Notes: a model not told the origin generated them from the sequence alone. A stretch of DNA of 64,000 nucleotides from Centrapalus pauciflorus (GCA_020465985.1 JAANYP010002964.1:443501-507500), one strand, 5' to 3'. Numbered from the stretch's first letter, positions 28,815 through 40,900 are shown. Translations and numbers: made by a program.

Positions 28815-28828
28815 TGGTATCAGAGCAG
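28815..28828 (+). other. Primer binding site of the SIRE-like element
   Basis: TGGTATCAGAGCAG, tRNA-Met type, two bases after the LTR. Confidence 0.95.
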
Positions 28829-28873
28829 TTTAGAGTGTGTGTCATTCTAGATCTCTCATAATCCCAAGTTTCC

Positions 28874-31612
28874 ATGGACAACAGTGCTGCAAACTCTTCT
28901 TACTATGACAATGGTTCTATGGGCAAGCCTCCAAAATTTAATCATCAAAACTTCTCTGGTTGGAAGTGCAGAATGATGCTCTATTTAGAGAATCTGGATG
29001 TACAACTGCCAGAGATAGTGATGGAGGGTCCCTATGTGCCAACCTCTGTTACTACAATAACTCCAGCGGTTGAAGGAGCTGCTCCTGAAATCAGGACCTT
29101 TGAGAAAGCAAAAGCTCAATGGTCTGATGAAGACAAGAGAATGGTAGCTCTGGATGCAAAGGCCAGAAACAACCTGGTCATTTCTCTTCCTGATGATGTG
29201 TTCAAGCAGGTTGAGAAGATGAAGACTGCAAAGGAGATGTGGGATACTCTGTGTACCGTCTATGATGGACCCACAATCACACTGGACAACAGGATTAACA
29301 ATCTTGTTAGACAGTATGAACTCTTCTTTGCCAAACCAAAGGAGTCTCTCACAGAAACCTACACCAGGTTCACTGCTCTGGTGAATGATCTCAAAGCTGT
29401 TGGGATCACCAAGGACAGTCTTACTTTGGTGAACAAGTTTCTGGACATTTTACCTGAGGAGTGGAACTATTTCTCAACCATCCTAAGAAACTCAGGTACT
29501 ATCAGAAGTATGGATCTGGTCAATCTGTATGGATCCTTACTGAATGATGAACAATCAAGGCAGCAAAAGAGGAATGCCTTGGAAATGTCCAGAAGAGGTA
29601 CTGCCTTTGTGGCTAATGTGAGACAGTCTGTTAATCAGGTGAGTGATGTGTTCACTCAACCTGATCAACAGGATGATGATAAGGAGGAGGTGTCTGAAGA
29701 AGAAGAGGCTGCAGATCTTACTGAACAAGATGATGAGCAAATGATAGCTATGCTTGTCAAAAAGTTCAGCAAGAGAAGATTTGGAAGAAGTATGCTACAA
29801 GGAGGTGCAAGTGCTGGCAAAAAGAAAGCATTTGACAAATCCAAGGCTGAGTGCTTCAAGTGTGGCAAAACTGGCCATATAGCTGCTGACTGTGTGTCAA
29901 AAGCTGTTGGTCAGTCATCCAAACCTATCAAGACTAACAGGGATGATGGCTATAGGGTTAAGTACCTTATGGCCATGGCTAAGCTGAGGAAATTGGAAAA
30001 CTCTGTGTCTTCCAATCGTCAGAAGGGACTCATGGCTGAGACATGTGACTGGGAGGAATCTGATTCATCATCTGATGAAGAAGATAATCAGTGTCTGATG
30101 GCCAACTCTGATGTTCCATCAACAAGCAGTTTCAAACAGGACATGGCTGAAGCTGAAGCCTTCAGCAGCTTGGAGAACTGGAATCCTACAATGATGTATA
30201 AGGTACAAAATTTTATGGCTTACAGTTCTGAAGAAAAAGTTAAAATGTTTGAATACATGCTTGTTGATCTGAAAGCTGCTGTTGAGAAGCATGATGCTTT
30301 ATTATCTGAAATCTCTAAGCTTAAAGCTGATCTTAAAACTAAATCCAGTAAACTGGACAGTTTCCATAAGTTGGAAACTGAGCTTGATGAATTAAAACAC
30401 ATCAACTCCATTTTACTGGAAGAAAAGAGAGAAACAGATATAAAGCATGCTAAGCTTCAAAAGATAGTTGACTCTTGGTGCCAATCTGCACAAAAAGTCA
30501 GCCATTGTATCAGTCAACAGATTCCTGCTCAAATCCAAGCCTATCTTGGAGGGGATCTTGACACAGCAGCTTCCATTGTTGAAATAAGTAATTTGAAAGA
30601 AGACTTGTCCACTCTTGGTGAACTTCCAAATACATTCATCCAAAATGTGAATGGTAAACTTATTTCAACAAACAGGTTTGTCAGGCCTCAAAATACTGAC
30701 AGCTTGTGTGAACTCAGCTCAAAAGCTGATGTTGGAGTTTGTTCTCCAAAACAGCCTGCTAAGTGCTCTGCTAGCTCACACAAGCAGAAGAAAGGAAAAC
30801 ATGCTCAAACTAAAGCTGTGGATGCTAAGCCTGTTGACAAAACAGGTTCAGAGTCCAAAGCTGTTGGTAAAAAGCATGTTAATCCTTTTGATGCTAAACA
30901 TTTTGAAAATAAGTTTTCAAAAAGTAAGCAGCCTGTTTTCAACAAGGGTAAGTCTCAGGTTGAAAACAAAACTGCTGTGATTTCAAATAAGTTTTCAAAT
31001 CATGGTGGTAAGTTGGTTTTAAATGAAAATAAGTTTTTCAAAACCAAACACAGTGAGTATGCTGATAGGCAGCATAAATCACAACTCAGTAGGGGCAAAG
31101 GCAAAGCCATTGCTCAAACTGAGACAACTGGGAATAAGTTTCCCAAACCTGTGGAAGCTCAAAGGCCAATCAAGCTTCCTGTCTTTGACATCTGTCCTCC
31201 CAAAAAGAGGAAAGAAGAGACAGTCAAAGCTGTGGCCTATGAACTTACCACACAAGCTGTTGATTCTGCAAAAATTGCTAAACCTGCTGAAAGAATCAAC
31301 AAAAACAGTTCAGAATGTGTTTCTGAAGGATCTTCTTCCAAAAGCACCAAAAAGAGAAAATGTTATAAGTGTGGGAAGAAGACACATCTGGCCAAGGACT
31401 GTCCTGAATCTGAGGACATGAGGCCTGTTGGCTCTGCTGTTTCCCTCACAGCTGTTACAAGCAGTGGTGGAAATGACATAGTCACTGAGGATGGTATTCA
31501 AACTGATACCATTCAAATAGGGAATATTAGTGTGGACATTCAAAATCCATCAACAAGTGTTGATGAAGTAGGAGAACTCATCTGTGTGATGAGTTCCCCT
31601 AAAAATAACTAA
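28874..31612 (+). CDS. gag: Copia gag (nucleocapsid/capsid polyprotein), intact
   Basis: 912 codons from an ATG in good context (tccATGG), 45 nt after the primer site. Residues ~20-200 resemble the Copia gag core (FSGWKCRMMLYLENLD; MWDTLCTVYDGP; LVRQYELFFAKPKESLTETY). A CCHC knuckle, CFKCGKTGHIAADC, lies near residues 327-340. Residues ~450-560 look coiled-coil, then comes a long Lys/Ser-rich stretch. A second knuckle, CYKCGKKTHLAKDC, lies near 830-843. Gag coats and packages the element RNA. At 912 residues it is longer than ordinary Copia gag, and two knuckles 500 residues apart are unusual. The frame has no stops. The pol frame follows in +1, with a 27-nt overlap at the end. Confidence 0.95.
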   Translation: MDNSAANSSYYDNGSMGKPPKFNHQNFSGWKCRMMLYLENLDVQLPEIVMEGPYVPTSVTTITPAVEGAAPEIRTFEKAKAQWSDEDKRMVALDAKARNNLVISLPDDVFKQVEKMKTAKEMWDTLCTVYDGPTITLDNRINNLVRQYELFFAKPKESLTETYTRFTALVNDLKAVGITKDSLTLVNKFLDILPEEWNYFSTILRNSGTIRSMDLVNLYGSLLNDEQSRQQKRNALEMSRRGTAFVANVRQSVNQVSDVFTQPDQQDDDKEEVSEEEEAADLTEQDDEQMIAMLVKKFSKRRFGRSMLQGGASAGKKKAFDKSKAECFKCGKTGHIAADCVSKAVGQSSKPIKTNRDDGYRVKYLMAMAKLRKLENSVSSNRQKGLMAETCDWEESDSSSDEEDNQCLMANSDVPSTSSFKQDMAEAEAFSSLENWNPTMMYKVQNFMAYSSEEKVKMFEYMLVDLKAAVEKHDALLSEISKLKADLKTKSSKLDSFHKLETELDELKHINSILLEEKRETDIKHAKLQKIVDSWCQSAQKVSHCISQQIPAQIQAYLGGDLDTAASIVEISNLKEDLSTLGELPNTFIQNVNGKLISTNRFVRPQNTDSLCELSSKADVGVCSPKQPAKCSASSHKQKKGKHAQTKAVDAKPVDKTGSESKAVGKKHVNPFDAKHFENKFSKSKQPVFNKGKSQVENKTAVISNKFSNHGGKLVLNENKFFKTKHSEYADRQHKSQLSRGKGKAIAQTETTGNKFPKPVEAQRPIKLPVFDICPPKKRKEETVKAVAYELTTQAVDSAKIAKPAERINKNSSECVSEGSSSKSTKKRKCYKCGKKTHLAKDCPESEDMRPVGSAVSLTAVTSSGGNDIVTEDGIQTDTIQIGNISVDIQNPSTSVDEVGELICVMSSPKNN

Positions 31613-34600
31613 TAATTCTCTTCTCACTCTGCAGGAAAAACAACCTTCCCAGGTTTGGTACTTGGACAGTGGCTGCTCAGGGCACATGACAGGATGTAAA
31701 GAACTGCTGAGTGATCTCAGGCCTGAAAAAGGGCCAAAAGTCACCTTTGGTGACAATGTGCAGGGATCCACTGAGGGATATGGAACTCTTAAAGCTGGTG
31801 CTGCAGTGTTCAAAAGGGTAGCCTATGTGGTTGGGCTAAAACATAACCTTGTTAGCATAAGTCAACTGTGTGATGCTGGCTACAAGGTTAACTTTGATGA
31901 GCACCTGGGTTACATATTGGATTCCCAAGGCAAAGTTGTGCTGTGTGCTCAACGAAAGAAAGGTGTATATGTTGTGGATATGCATTCTGCTGATCCCACA
32001 ACTGAAACCTGTTTTCTCACAAGAACCAATGCTGATCTAAACTGGTTATGGCATAGAAGACTGTCACACCTGAACTTCAAGAACATCAATAAACTCTGTA
32101 AGAAAGAGTTGGTGACAGGTTTGCCTTCTATTACTTTTGCCAAAGATAGATTATGCACAGCTTGTGAGAAAGGCAAGCAGAGAAAAACATCTTTTAAATC
32201 CAAACACAATTTCTCTATTGATACTCCACTCTTCTTAATCCATATGGACTTGTTTGGACCTATTAATGTCTCAAGTCTAGGAGGAAGAAGATACACTCTT
32301 GTAATAGTTGATGAGTTCTCCAGGTACACATGGGTGATCTTTTTGAAGAGCAAAGGAGAGGCTGCGAGAGAAATTATTGGATTTGTTAAAAAGATGGAAA
32401 TGCTGAACTCTGCACAAGTAAAGCAGCTTAGAAGTGATCATGGTACTGAATTCAGAAACAGTACTCTTGAAGACTTCTGTGAAGAGAAAGGTATCAATCA
32501 AAACTTTTCAGCAGTAAGAACTCCTCAACAAAATGGAGTTGCTGAAAGGAGAAACCGAACTCTCATTGAAGCTGCCAGAACCATGCTGTGTGCATCAGGT
32601 TTGCCTTCTTCATTTTGGGCTGAAGCTGTCAACACTGCCTGCTTCACTCAAAACAGATCCTTAGTGGTGAAAAGGTTCAACAAGACCCCCTATGAGCTGC
32701 TCAAAGGGAGAAAGCCAAATGTCAGCTATTTCCATGTGTTTGGATGTCCCTGTTTCCTTCTGAATCAAAGGGACCAGCTGTCAAAATTTGAACCTAAAGC
32801 TGATGAAGGAGTGTTTGTTGGTTACTCTTCTATCTCCAAAGCCTACAGAGTATACAACAACAAAAGAAAGGTGATAGATGAATCTATCAATGTCACCTTT
32901 GAAGAGTCCCAGAATGCCTCCACCAAAGCTGTTCCTGAATCAGTTTCAGGAGACCTCAACTTTGATGATCTGATGCATTCAATCAATGAAGAGGACTCAA
33001 AAGCTTCCACTACACCCAGTGTGGAACCTGCTAATCATAATGGACATGATGATGATTATGTCAATACACCCTGTGTGAATAAATGTACTGACTTAATTAC
33101 AACTGCGTGTCCAGAACCTATCAATGCTGATTTCCCCAGTTCCTCTGCTGATATGTTCAACAGTGGTCAGACATGTTCAACAAGTGAACAGGCTCAAGAC
33201 AACAGTGTGTCTGAAAATCTTGAGAGCTGTTCAACAGGAACTGCTGAAGATGTTAACAACTCTGGTAAGTCATCATTGAAAAATGATCCTAAGTGGATCA
33301 GGTGTCACCCCAATGATCAAATAATTGGTGACATCAATAAAGGGATACAAACTCGGTGGGACAGCTTAGGGAACTTTTGTATGTTCTCTAGTCTTGTTTC
33401 ACTGATGGAGCCAAAGAAGGTGGATGAAGCACTAAAAGATGCCAATTGGATCACTGCCATGCAAGAAGAACTCAATCAGTTTGAGAGAAACAAAGTATGG
33501 AAGCTGGTCCCTGCCCCTAAAGAAAAAACAATAATTGGCACAAAATGGGTTTTCAGGAACAAAATGGATGAGCAAGGTCATGTCATTAGAAATAAGGCAA
33601 GACTGGTTGCTCAGGGCTACAGACAGGAGGAAGGCATTGACTATGATGAGACATTTGCTCCTGTGGCCAGGCTAGAAGCAATTCGTTTGTATCTAGCCTA
33701 CGCTGCTCATAAGAGCATAAAGGTATTTCAAATGGATGTGAAGAGTGCATTTTTGAATGGAAAGCTGCAAGAAGAAGTATATGTCAAGCAGCCTCCAGGT
33801 TTTGAAAATGAACAACACCCAGGTTTTGTCTATAAGTTAGACAAAGCTCTCTATGGTCTCAAACAAGCCCCTAGAGCCTGGTATGACACTCTTACTGAAT
33901 TCCTTATGAGCAATGGGTACTCCAGAGGTAAAGTGAATACCACATTGTTCATAAAGAAGGTGAAGTCTGATATTATGCTTGTTCAAATTTATGTGGATGA
34001 CATAATATTTGGTTCTACTAATGAGCAACTATGCAAGAATTTTTCATTACTCATGAAATCCAAGTATGAGATGAGTATGATGGGAGAACTAACTTTCTTT
34101 TTAGGATTACAGGTTAAACAAACCTCAACTGGAATTTTTATAAATCAAAGAAAGTACACTTTAGATCTTTTGAAAAAGTTTAAATTTGATCAAAGTTCTC
34201 CTATTAAAACCCCAATGGCAACCAATGTAAAATTGGATGCTGATGCCAGTTGCAAAGCTGTTTCAGTAACAGCTTACAGAGGCATGATTGGGAGCTTGCT
34301 ATACTTGACTGCTAGCAGACCTGATATTATGTTTGCCACCTGTTTATGTGCTAGGTTCCAAGCTAATCCAAAGGAATCACATCTTGCAGCTGTTAAAAGA
34401 ATCTTCAGATACCTGACGGGTACTCCAGGTTTGGGTCTTTGGTATCCCAAAGACTCAAGCCTTGAACTAACAGGTTATTCAGATTCTGATTTTGCAGGCT
34501 GCAGGTTAGACAGGAAAAGCACAACAGGTGGATGTCAACTCCTTGGTGGAAAGTTGATCAGTTGGAGTAGCAAGAAGCAGAACTCAGTGGCCACTTCTAC

Positions 34601-34937
34601 TGCTGAAGCTGAATATATTGCTGCTGGAAGCTGCTGTGGGCAGATTCTGTGGATGCAGCATCAGCTTGAAGACTATGGGCTTGTGTATAGGAAAACTCCT
34701 ATTCTGTGTGATAACACAAGTGCCATAGCCATCTCCAACAATCCAGTATTTCACTCAAGAACAAAGCATATTGAAGTCGGACATCACTTCATCCGGGATC
34801 ACATCCAAAAAGGTAATGTGGAGGTAAGTTTTATTTCCACAAATGAACAGCTTGCAGACATTTTCACCAAACCTCTGGATGAAACAAGGTTTAATTACCT
34901 TGTCAGCAAGCTGGGCATGTTAAACAAGAGTGACTAA
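31586..34937 (+). CDS. pol: Copia pol: protease, integrase, reverse transcriptase, RNase H
   Basis: Open from 31586 (after a stop at 31583-31585) to the TAA-region stop before 34938; the protease motif YLDSGCSGHMTG starts near 31659. Numbering from that Leu: integrase zinc finger H...H...CTACEKGK at ~128-168; catalytic Asp in HMDLFGP (~195), Asp in RSDHGTEF (~259), Glu in GVAERRNRT (~294). RT has FQMDVKSAFLNG (~690) and YVDDIIFG (~777). RNase H has YSDSDFAG (~940), AEAEYIAA (~983), CDNTSAIAI and the C-terminal QLADIFTKPL. All key residues are present, so the enzyme could be active. There is no obvious ATG start before protease, so it must be expressed from the gag RNA by frameshift or splicing. 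Confidence 0.95.
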
Positions 34938-35512
34938 GTGTCTCTCAACGGTCTAATAATTCGTATGTCTCACACTGCTCAAGTTTCTCTGAACAGCTTA
35001 GACAGAACAGGTTATACATGTTCTGTACTTAGTCATTTGTCTGAAAAACTTGAACAGCTTGAACATACAACAGGCTGAACAAAAACAGTTTAACCTGTTT
35101 ATTCGTCCAGCCTGCTCTGATGGTTCAGTCTTCAACCTGTTCACTTCTTCACACTGTAACCTGTTCATCTATTGAACTCAACCTGTTCTCACAAAGGAAA
35201 GCAGGCTGAAGGAACAGTTTGAAGGAAGAACAGCTTGAAGACTGAAAACCTTGTTGACCCTGATCATCACAGGTTTGACCATCAGCGTAGACCAACAGCT
35301 TAATTACCTTTCTTCATAATTAAGTTTCTTAAATTATGTTTTATTTAACTTAATTACTGCGGATAATGTATGTTACGTGTGTTAGTGATCAAAAAGGTCA
35401 AGTGGTCTGACAATGTTTCTGACATGGACACCCGTTCCGTTTTCCGTTAACAAACATTTCAAATCAAACCGCCCAAATCTTTTCTCTCTCATACACACGA
35501 CCATTCAAAATC
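34938..35512 (+). other. Post-pol spacer with dense GAACAG/CTGTTC words
   Basis: Non-coding. It carries about fifteen GAACAG or CTGTTC hexamers in both orientations between 34980 and 35250, also found in the LTR. Beyond 35280 it becomes AT-rich up to a TATA-like motif. Confidence 0.6.
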
Positions 35513-35520
35513 CTATAAAT
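35513..35520 (+). promoter_or_regulatory. Possible internal TATA box
   Basis: CTATAAAT followed by a pyrimidine-rich stretch and an ATG at 35628. It is placed like a plant promoter with a leader of about 80 nt. It would drive the post-pol frame independently of the LTR. Sequence evidence only. Confidence 0.4.
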
Positions 35521-35627
35521 ACCACCATACTGTTTCATCTTCGTCTTCCTCATCATTCCCAAAAATTCTCAAGAACCCTAACATCGACTAAGTGTCTTTT
35601 ACTTCCTCAAACCTTCAAATTTCTCAA

Positions 35628-35778
35628 ATGGCTCACAGACCCAATCCCTTTCTGCCAGTTTTCGTTGGTGAGGATGTTGTTAAACATCCTTCTGTCACCA
35701 CGATGCTGACCCTGAAACCCACCAACTACATAGCAAACCTCACAATCCCCAAAAACTATGTGGGAAAGGGTTACGATC
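35628..35778 (+). CDS. Post-pol ORF, N-terminus, cut by the N gap (env-like position)
   Basis: ATG at 35628 opens 50 residues (MAHRPNPFLPVFVGEDVVKH, then VTTMLTLKPTNYIANLTIPK) before the N run. It sits where SIRE/Maximus elements carry an envelope-like ORF, but I do not recognise the sequence, and no signal peptide or membrane segment is visible in this part. A captured host exon is the alternative. The 3' part cannot be traced through the gap. Confidence 0.45.
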
Positions 35779-35803
35779 NNNNNNNNNNNNNNNNNNNNNN
35801 NNN
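35779..35803. other. Assembly gap (25 N)
   Basis: Run of 25 undetermined bases, probably a fixed-size scaffold gap. Sequence quality differs sharply on the two sides. Confidence 0.95.
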
Positions 35804-37900
35804 TGTGTGATCAGGTTTCCCTTCATAATTTTGGGCTGAACGCGTTAACATTGCTGCTTTCACCCCAAAACAGATACTTAGTTGTGAAAAGAGTCAACAA
35901 TGGATTCCATATGAGCTTCTCAAGGGAGAAAGCAAATGTCAGTTACTTCCCTTGTGTTTGGTGTCTCCCTGTTTCTATATTGAATTCACAAGGGACCAAG
36001 CTGTCAAAATTTGAACCTAAAGTGATGAAGGTGTGTTTGTTGGTACTCTATCTATCTCCAAAGCCTATCAGAGTATCAACACACAAAGAAGGGATTAGAT
36101 GCCCTCTATTAATGTCACCTTTTGATTGAAGAGTCCAAGATCCTGCCTCCACCAAAAGCTGTTTTCGTGAATCAGTCTCAGGAGACTTAACTTGATGATC
36201 TGAGCATCTCAATCATGAAGCGGGGACCAAAGCTTCCACTACCCCCAAGTGTCGGAACCTGTTAAATCCATGATGGACATGCGATCGATTCTGTCAAACA
36301 CCCTGTGTGAATAAAATGTTTATGACTTCATTACAACTGCATGTCCAGAAACCCATCAATGTGTTTCCCTTTCTTCTGCTGAATATGTTCACAGTGTCCG
36401 CCTACATGTTCACCCAATGTAGTGGACAGGTCACGACAAACCGTGTGTCTGCACCTCTTGCGAGTGTTCACAGGACTGCTGAAGTGTTAAAACCCCTCAG
36501 GTAAATTCATCTATTGACAAAATGCTCTAAGTGGCTCAGGTGTCACCCCAATGATCAAATAATTGGTGAAATCAACAAATGGCGATACAGAACACGTGGG
36601 ACAGCTTAGCTTTCGGGAACTTCTGTATGTTCTCTAGTTTTGTTTTCATGATGGGGCCAAAGAGGGGTGATGAAGCTCAAAGATGCCAACTTGCGATCAC
36701 TGCCTGCAAGAGAACTCAACCGTTTGAGGAAACAAGTATGGGAAGTTTATTCCTGCCTCTAAAGCGTTTAAAATCTATAACTTGCACAAATGGGGTCTTC
36801 AGGAACAAGATGGACGCGACGGCTAAGGTATGTCATTAGAATAAGGCGTAAGATGAGTGGGCTCAGGCTACAGAAGGAGGAAGGCGATTACTATGATGAA
36901 AAATTTGCTCTGTGGCCCAGGCTTAGAAGAATTCGTTTGAAATAGCCTCGCTGCTCATAAGAGCATAAAGAGTTCACCTGGATGTGAATGCGTGCATTTT
37001 GAATGGGAGATTGAAAGAAGAAAGTTATATGTTAAAAGAGGTCCTCCAGGCTTTCTGAAAAGAAAACAACCCCGGTTTTGTCTATAAAGTTGCGACACAG
37101 CTCTCTATGGTCTCAAACAGCCCCTAGAGCTCTGCTATGACACTCTTATGAATTCCTTATGAGCAATGTTTACCCAGAGGTAAGTGGATCCACCACACTG
37201 TTCATAAAAGAAAGTTGAAGTCTGATATTATTGCTTGTTCACATTTATGTGGCTGGAATAATATTTGGTTTCTACTTAATGAGCTAGTTATGCAAGCATT
37301 TTTCATATACTCATGAAATCTAAGTTATGAAAATTGCAGTATTGCTGGGCGAACTAACTTTCTTTTAGGATTACAGGTTTTAAACAACCCTCAACTGGCA
37401 TTTATACAATCAAAGCAAAGTACACTTAGGATCTTTTGAAAAGTTCAAACTTTGATCAACGTCTCCTATTAACCCCCAATGGCAACCAATGTAAAATTGG
37501 ATGCTGATTTGCTTCCAGTGGAAAAGCTGTCTTTCAGTAACAGCTTACAGAGGGCATGTATGGGAGCTTGCATACTTGACTGCTAGTAGAACTGATATTC
37601 TGTTTGCCACCTGTTTTGTGCTATGTTCCAAGCTGATCCAAAGGAATCAATTCTAGCTGCTGTTAAAGAATTCCGATACTGCACGGGTTAACCCGGTTGG
37701 GTCTTGGTACCCCAAGACTCCACCTTGAACACCAGGTTTTATTCAGATTATGATTTTGCCGGCTTGCAGGTTAGATAGGGAAAAGCACGGTCGGATGTCA
37801 AACTCCTTCGGTTGGATAAGTTGATCAGTTGGTAGTAGCAAGAAGCAGAACTCAGTGTCACTTTCTGCTGAAGCTGAACATTGATCAATATGGGCACTCT
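35804..37900 (+). pseudogene. Second, indel-ridden copy of Copia pol (integrase to RNase H)
   Basis: It follows 32590-34630 base by base with a one- or two-base indel every few dozen bases. Examples are the match to ATGTCAGCTATTTCC-type sequence at 35936-35950 and to AATGATCAAATAATTGGTGA at 36549-36568. No frame survives beyond about 100 codons. Even spread of indels in homopolymers suggests unpolished long reads, not natural decay; a true old tandem copy is the alternative. It ends within RNase H near the AEAEY motif. Confidence 0.8.
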
Positions 37901-37939
37901 TGCTACGCTTCTGTGGTGTGGCAGAACCAAAGTTGGAGG

Positions 37940-40900
37940 CACACTGTTAGGAAGGGATCTCTATCCTCTCCTAATAGCCCTTTTATTTGCCTCTGTCCGG
38001 GTGAGGGGTTCAGCGTAAGTGGTTCCTTAACCAACTGAGCCGTTGATGAAATCCTGTCGTTTGGTAGCTCTCGTGGATGGGAACATTACCATGGATATGG
38101 CCAAATGGTATTTTTTGACATCTGAGCGCAATGGTTGCAGCACGAGTACAAGCGCAGCTGTGTTCGACTATCCCAGGGCTTTCTGAGTCTCATTTTCACA
38201 GCCATGTCTGTGGTGAGATCTCTTAAGCTCAGCCTCTTCTAAGACTGCGCATTCCCAGTATAGGGAATAGCGTTTTCATACTCCAGTCATGCAGAATGCG
38301 CCTCCTTATCAAACACAATGAGGAGGTGTAGGTTTGGTGGAAGGACCTCTAACTGTGAGGTGATCCCAGAGATGCACTGCTCCTTCCCACTCAGGAAAAT
38401 CCAAAGCCAGGGTCCCACGTTGTCAAAAGGACCCTGGCAAACTGAATGCTGTTGGGCCTTGTGTGAACAAGAACGGCCAAACACGCTAAGCTCGTGAGTC
38501 TGTTACCTTTAGCCTCTGTGGCTGAGGGAGACGCCAGATCCTTCACCTTGGCTATCTGTCTTGCCTCGAAGCTTTGTGGCTCGGGGCCCTGGTGGCACAA
38601 GAGAGCCCGATGCGAACAGGCCAGCACCCACCCTGTTTAGCCAGTATCAAATCCTGGCCAAAACAGATACTCTCCATACTTCCACATCACCACAATCTCC
38701 GTCCGATTACAAGAAAATCCACCTAGCCTAAAGAAAAACCGCCCACAACCACCCTTGTTCCCTCGCAAAGGGTTTTTAGTTGTAAGAAGCAACCCCAGCT
38801 GCCTTCCTCCCATACTTTTGGGGAGAAGGGCTTAGCTCAGTTGGAGCATGTTCACCAATTGACGGTCACCCTTGAGTAGCACTAGACCCTTTGGTTCCTC
38901 CAACAGGCAAACCCGTTTACAAATGGCAGTTACCCAAGCATAACTATCCCAGCCTCTCCAAACAGTGTCTGAGGATATTGTGAAAGACAGGAGGCTCTCT
39001 CCACTTCCATATGGTCTCCACACTGTCCCCCACTCATCATCTCCTCACCCCCTCGAGTCTGCAGAGGCCGCCACGCTGCTGATATAGACCAACAGCCGCT
39101 CAGCCTCAAACTGTTGTTCCCCATGAATCAGCTGTTTCAAACACAAAAACTGCTGAGGGGACCAACTATCCAAGCTGATTGAACCTCAGGGATATACCAT
39201 CCCTTGGTGAGGCTGTCCCTCAATGCCACATTCCTCAGCAGGTTTCCACACTGCTCATGTCGAAATGCTATTTCCATCTACAAATGATGAGTCGTGCCTT
39301 AGACCAAGGCATGCGAGGGCAACACCACCACGGTTTCGATAGGGCGCTCTGTTGCGGACCACTACAGGAGCAGCATCTCGAAGGCCCCAAACATCAGATC
39401 CTTTCCCTGGTGATTGCAGCGACAGCCGGCTTGATTAGACCTCTTGCATCCCTCTAACCGGCCATAGTACTTTGCATCCAGGATGGAAGCTTCTACCAAG
39501 CCCTTTACCCTCTCCTCACTATCTCATACAACAGCTCATCATCTCATCTCCCTCTACCCACTCCTAAAAACAATCCACCCATCACACCACCATCTCCCAA
39601 AGACCTGCCTTTGAAGGAATCAGCTTTCTTGCTGACCAACAAAGTTGGTCTTGGAAAAACACCTGCACTCTCACTCACACTCATCATCACTAGATCCTTG
39701 TGTCTGCGCACGCTCAAAGGATTCTTTGATATGTCTTAAAGTAATCCTCCCAGTCAGCAATCAACGGATAAACGTCCATACTAGAGATGTGACTAGCAAA
39801 GAGTGCAAAATGTATCACCCCCTCTCCTCTCCTACTATACTCTCCTGTACAAAGGACTCTGTGTCCTCCATGACAGCAATTTCCCAACCAGCTGTCATCT
39901 TTTTATTTTCACTTCTTGCAACTCTACTCTCCTAACACTTTGCCAGCTTACAGACCCATCATTGGTTCCCCTTATCCAATCTGTCTCATCAGACCTTGCT
40001 GATGTCCGAGGTATTCACTCGAACTTTCTCTTGCCACCGACTGCCAATCCTGCTGTCACAGCGTCGGGAAGGGAAAACTTCTTAAGTTTGTACCCCACTC
40101 TGATGTTCCCACACAATTCTTCATCTCTCACCATCCTGTCTTTCCAACTGTGAGGTGAGGTAGTGAAATTGGCTTTACTTTAGTTGAACACGCCTGTCTT
40201 GGTCTAAATCCTCTAAAACCTGCTGGCAATGCCTTCGAACTTGTGTCTTCATGGCAGACTCAGGTGTTGAAGTCGCTGCTGCTTATCTCCTTCAAAGGGG
40301 GAGACCAGAATGTCATCCTGCCTAGAGGACTAAGTTCAAGGGTGAGAAAATTCTTCTCCTAAGCGATGCTACCAGTGTCGCCTACTCATCACTGGTCAGC
40401 CAGCAGAGATTTTTGAAACAGGTCGCTGAGAAGTGCTGTCTCAAGCTGACCTATGCCCTACTCAGGCTGTTCTCCAAACCTGCTCAGTTCTAAGGGGGCG
40501 GAAACTCATTCCTTGAGGACAGGCTCTGCAGCCAAAACGGGATGGCACCTTCTTCTATAGCTGAAGAGAGAGAATGAGAGATACGAAATTCCTGAAAGCT
40601 GTGTCACTAAAGCAGCAGATAAGGGAAGAAACTGGTAACTTAGCTAGGATCTGCTGGTGCCTAAGGAGTCTGATTGCACTAGCCAGAAACAGGCAGGAAG
40701 AATTGCCATCCAATCACACCAAGTCCAGAGCCAAAGAGATGGGCCTCCCTCTGCCCACAAACTACTTTGAGTTTACAGTGTTGGAACAGCTCAACGCTCT
40801 GGAGGACATTAAGAAAAGAGAGAAGAATTGCCAATAGACTGCTCACGCCTTTGCCTCCAAGAACCGACATGACAAAAAATTAATAAATGTCTTACCTGAG

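Noticed and set aside
29555..29740. Antisense frames within gag and pol
   Set aside because: They are shadows of the strongly coding plus-strand genes and have no features of their own.
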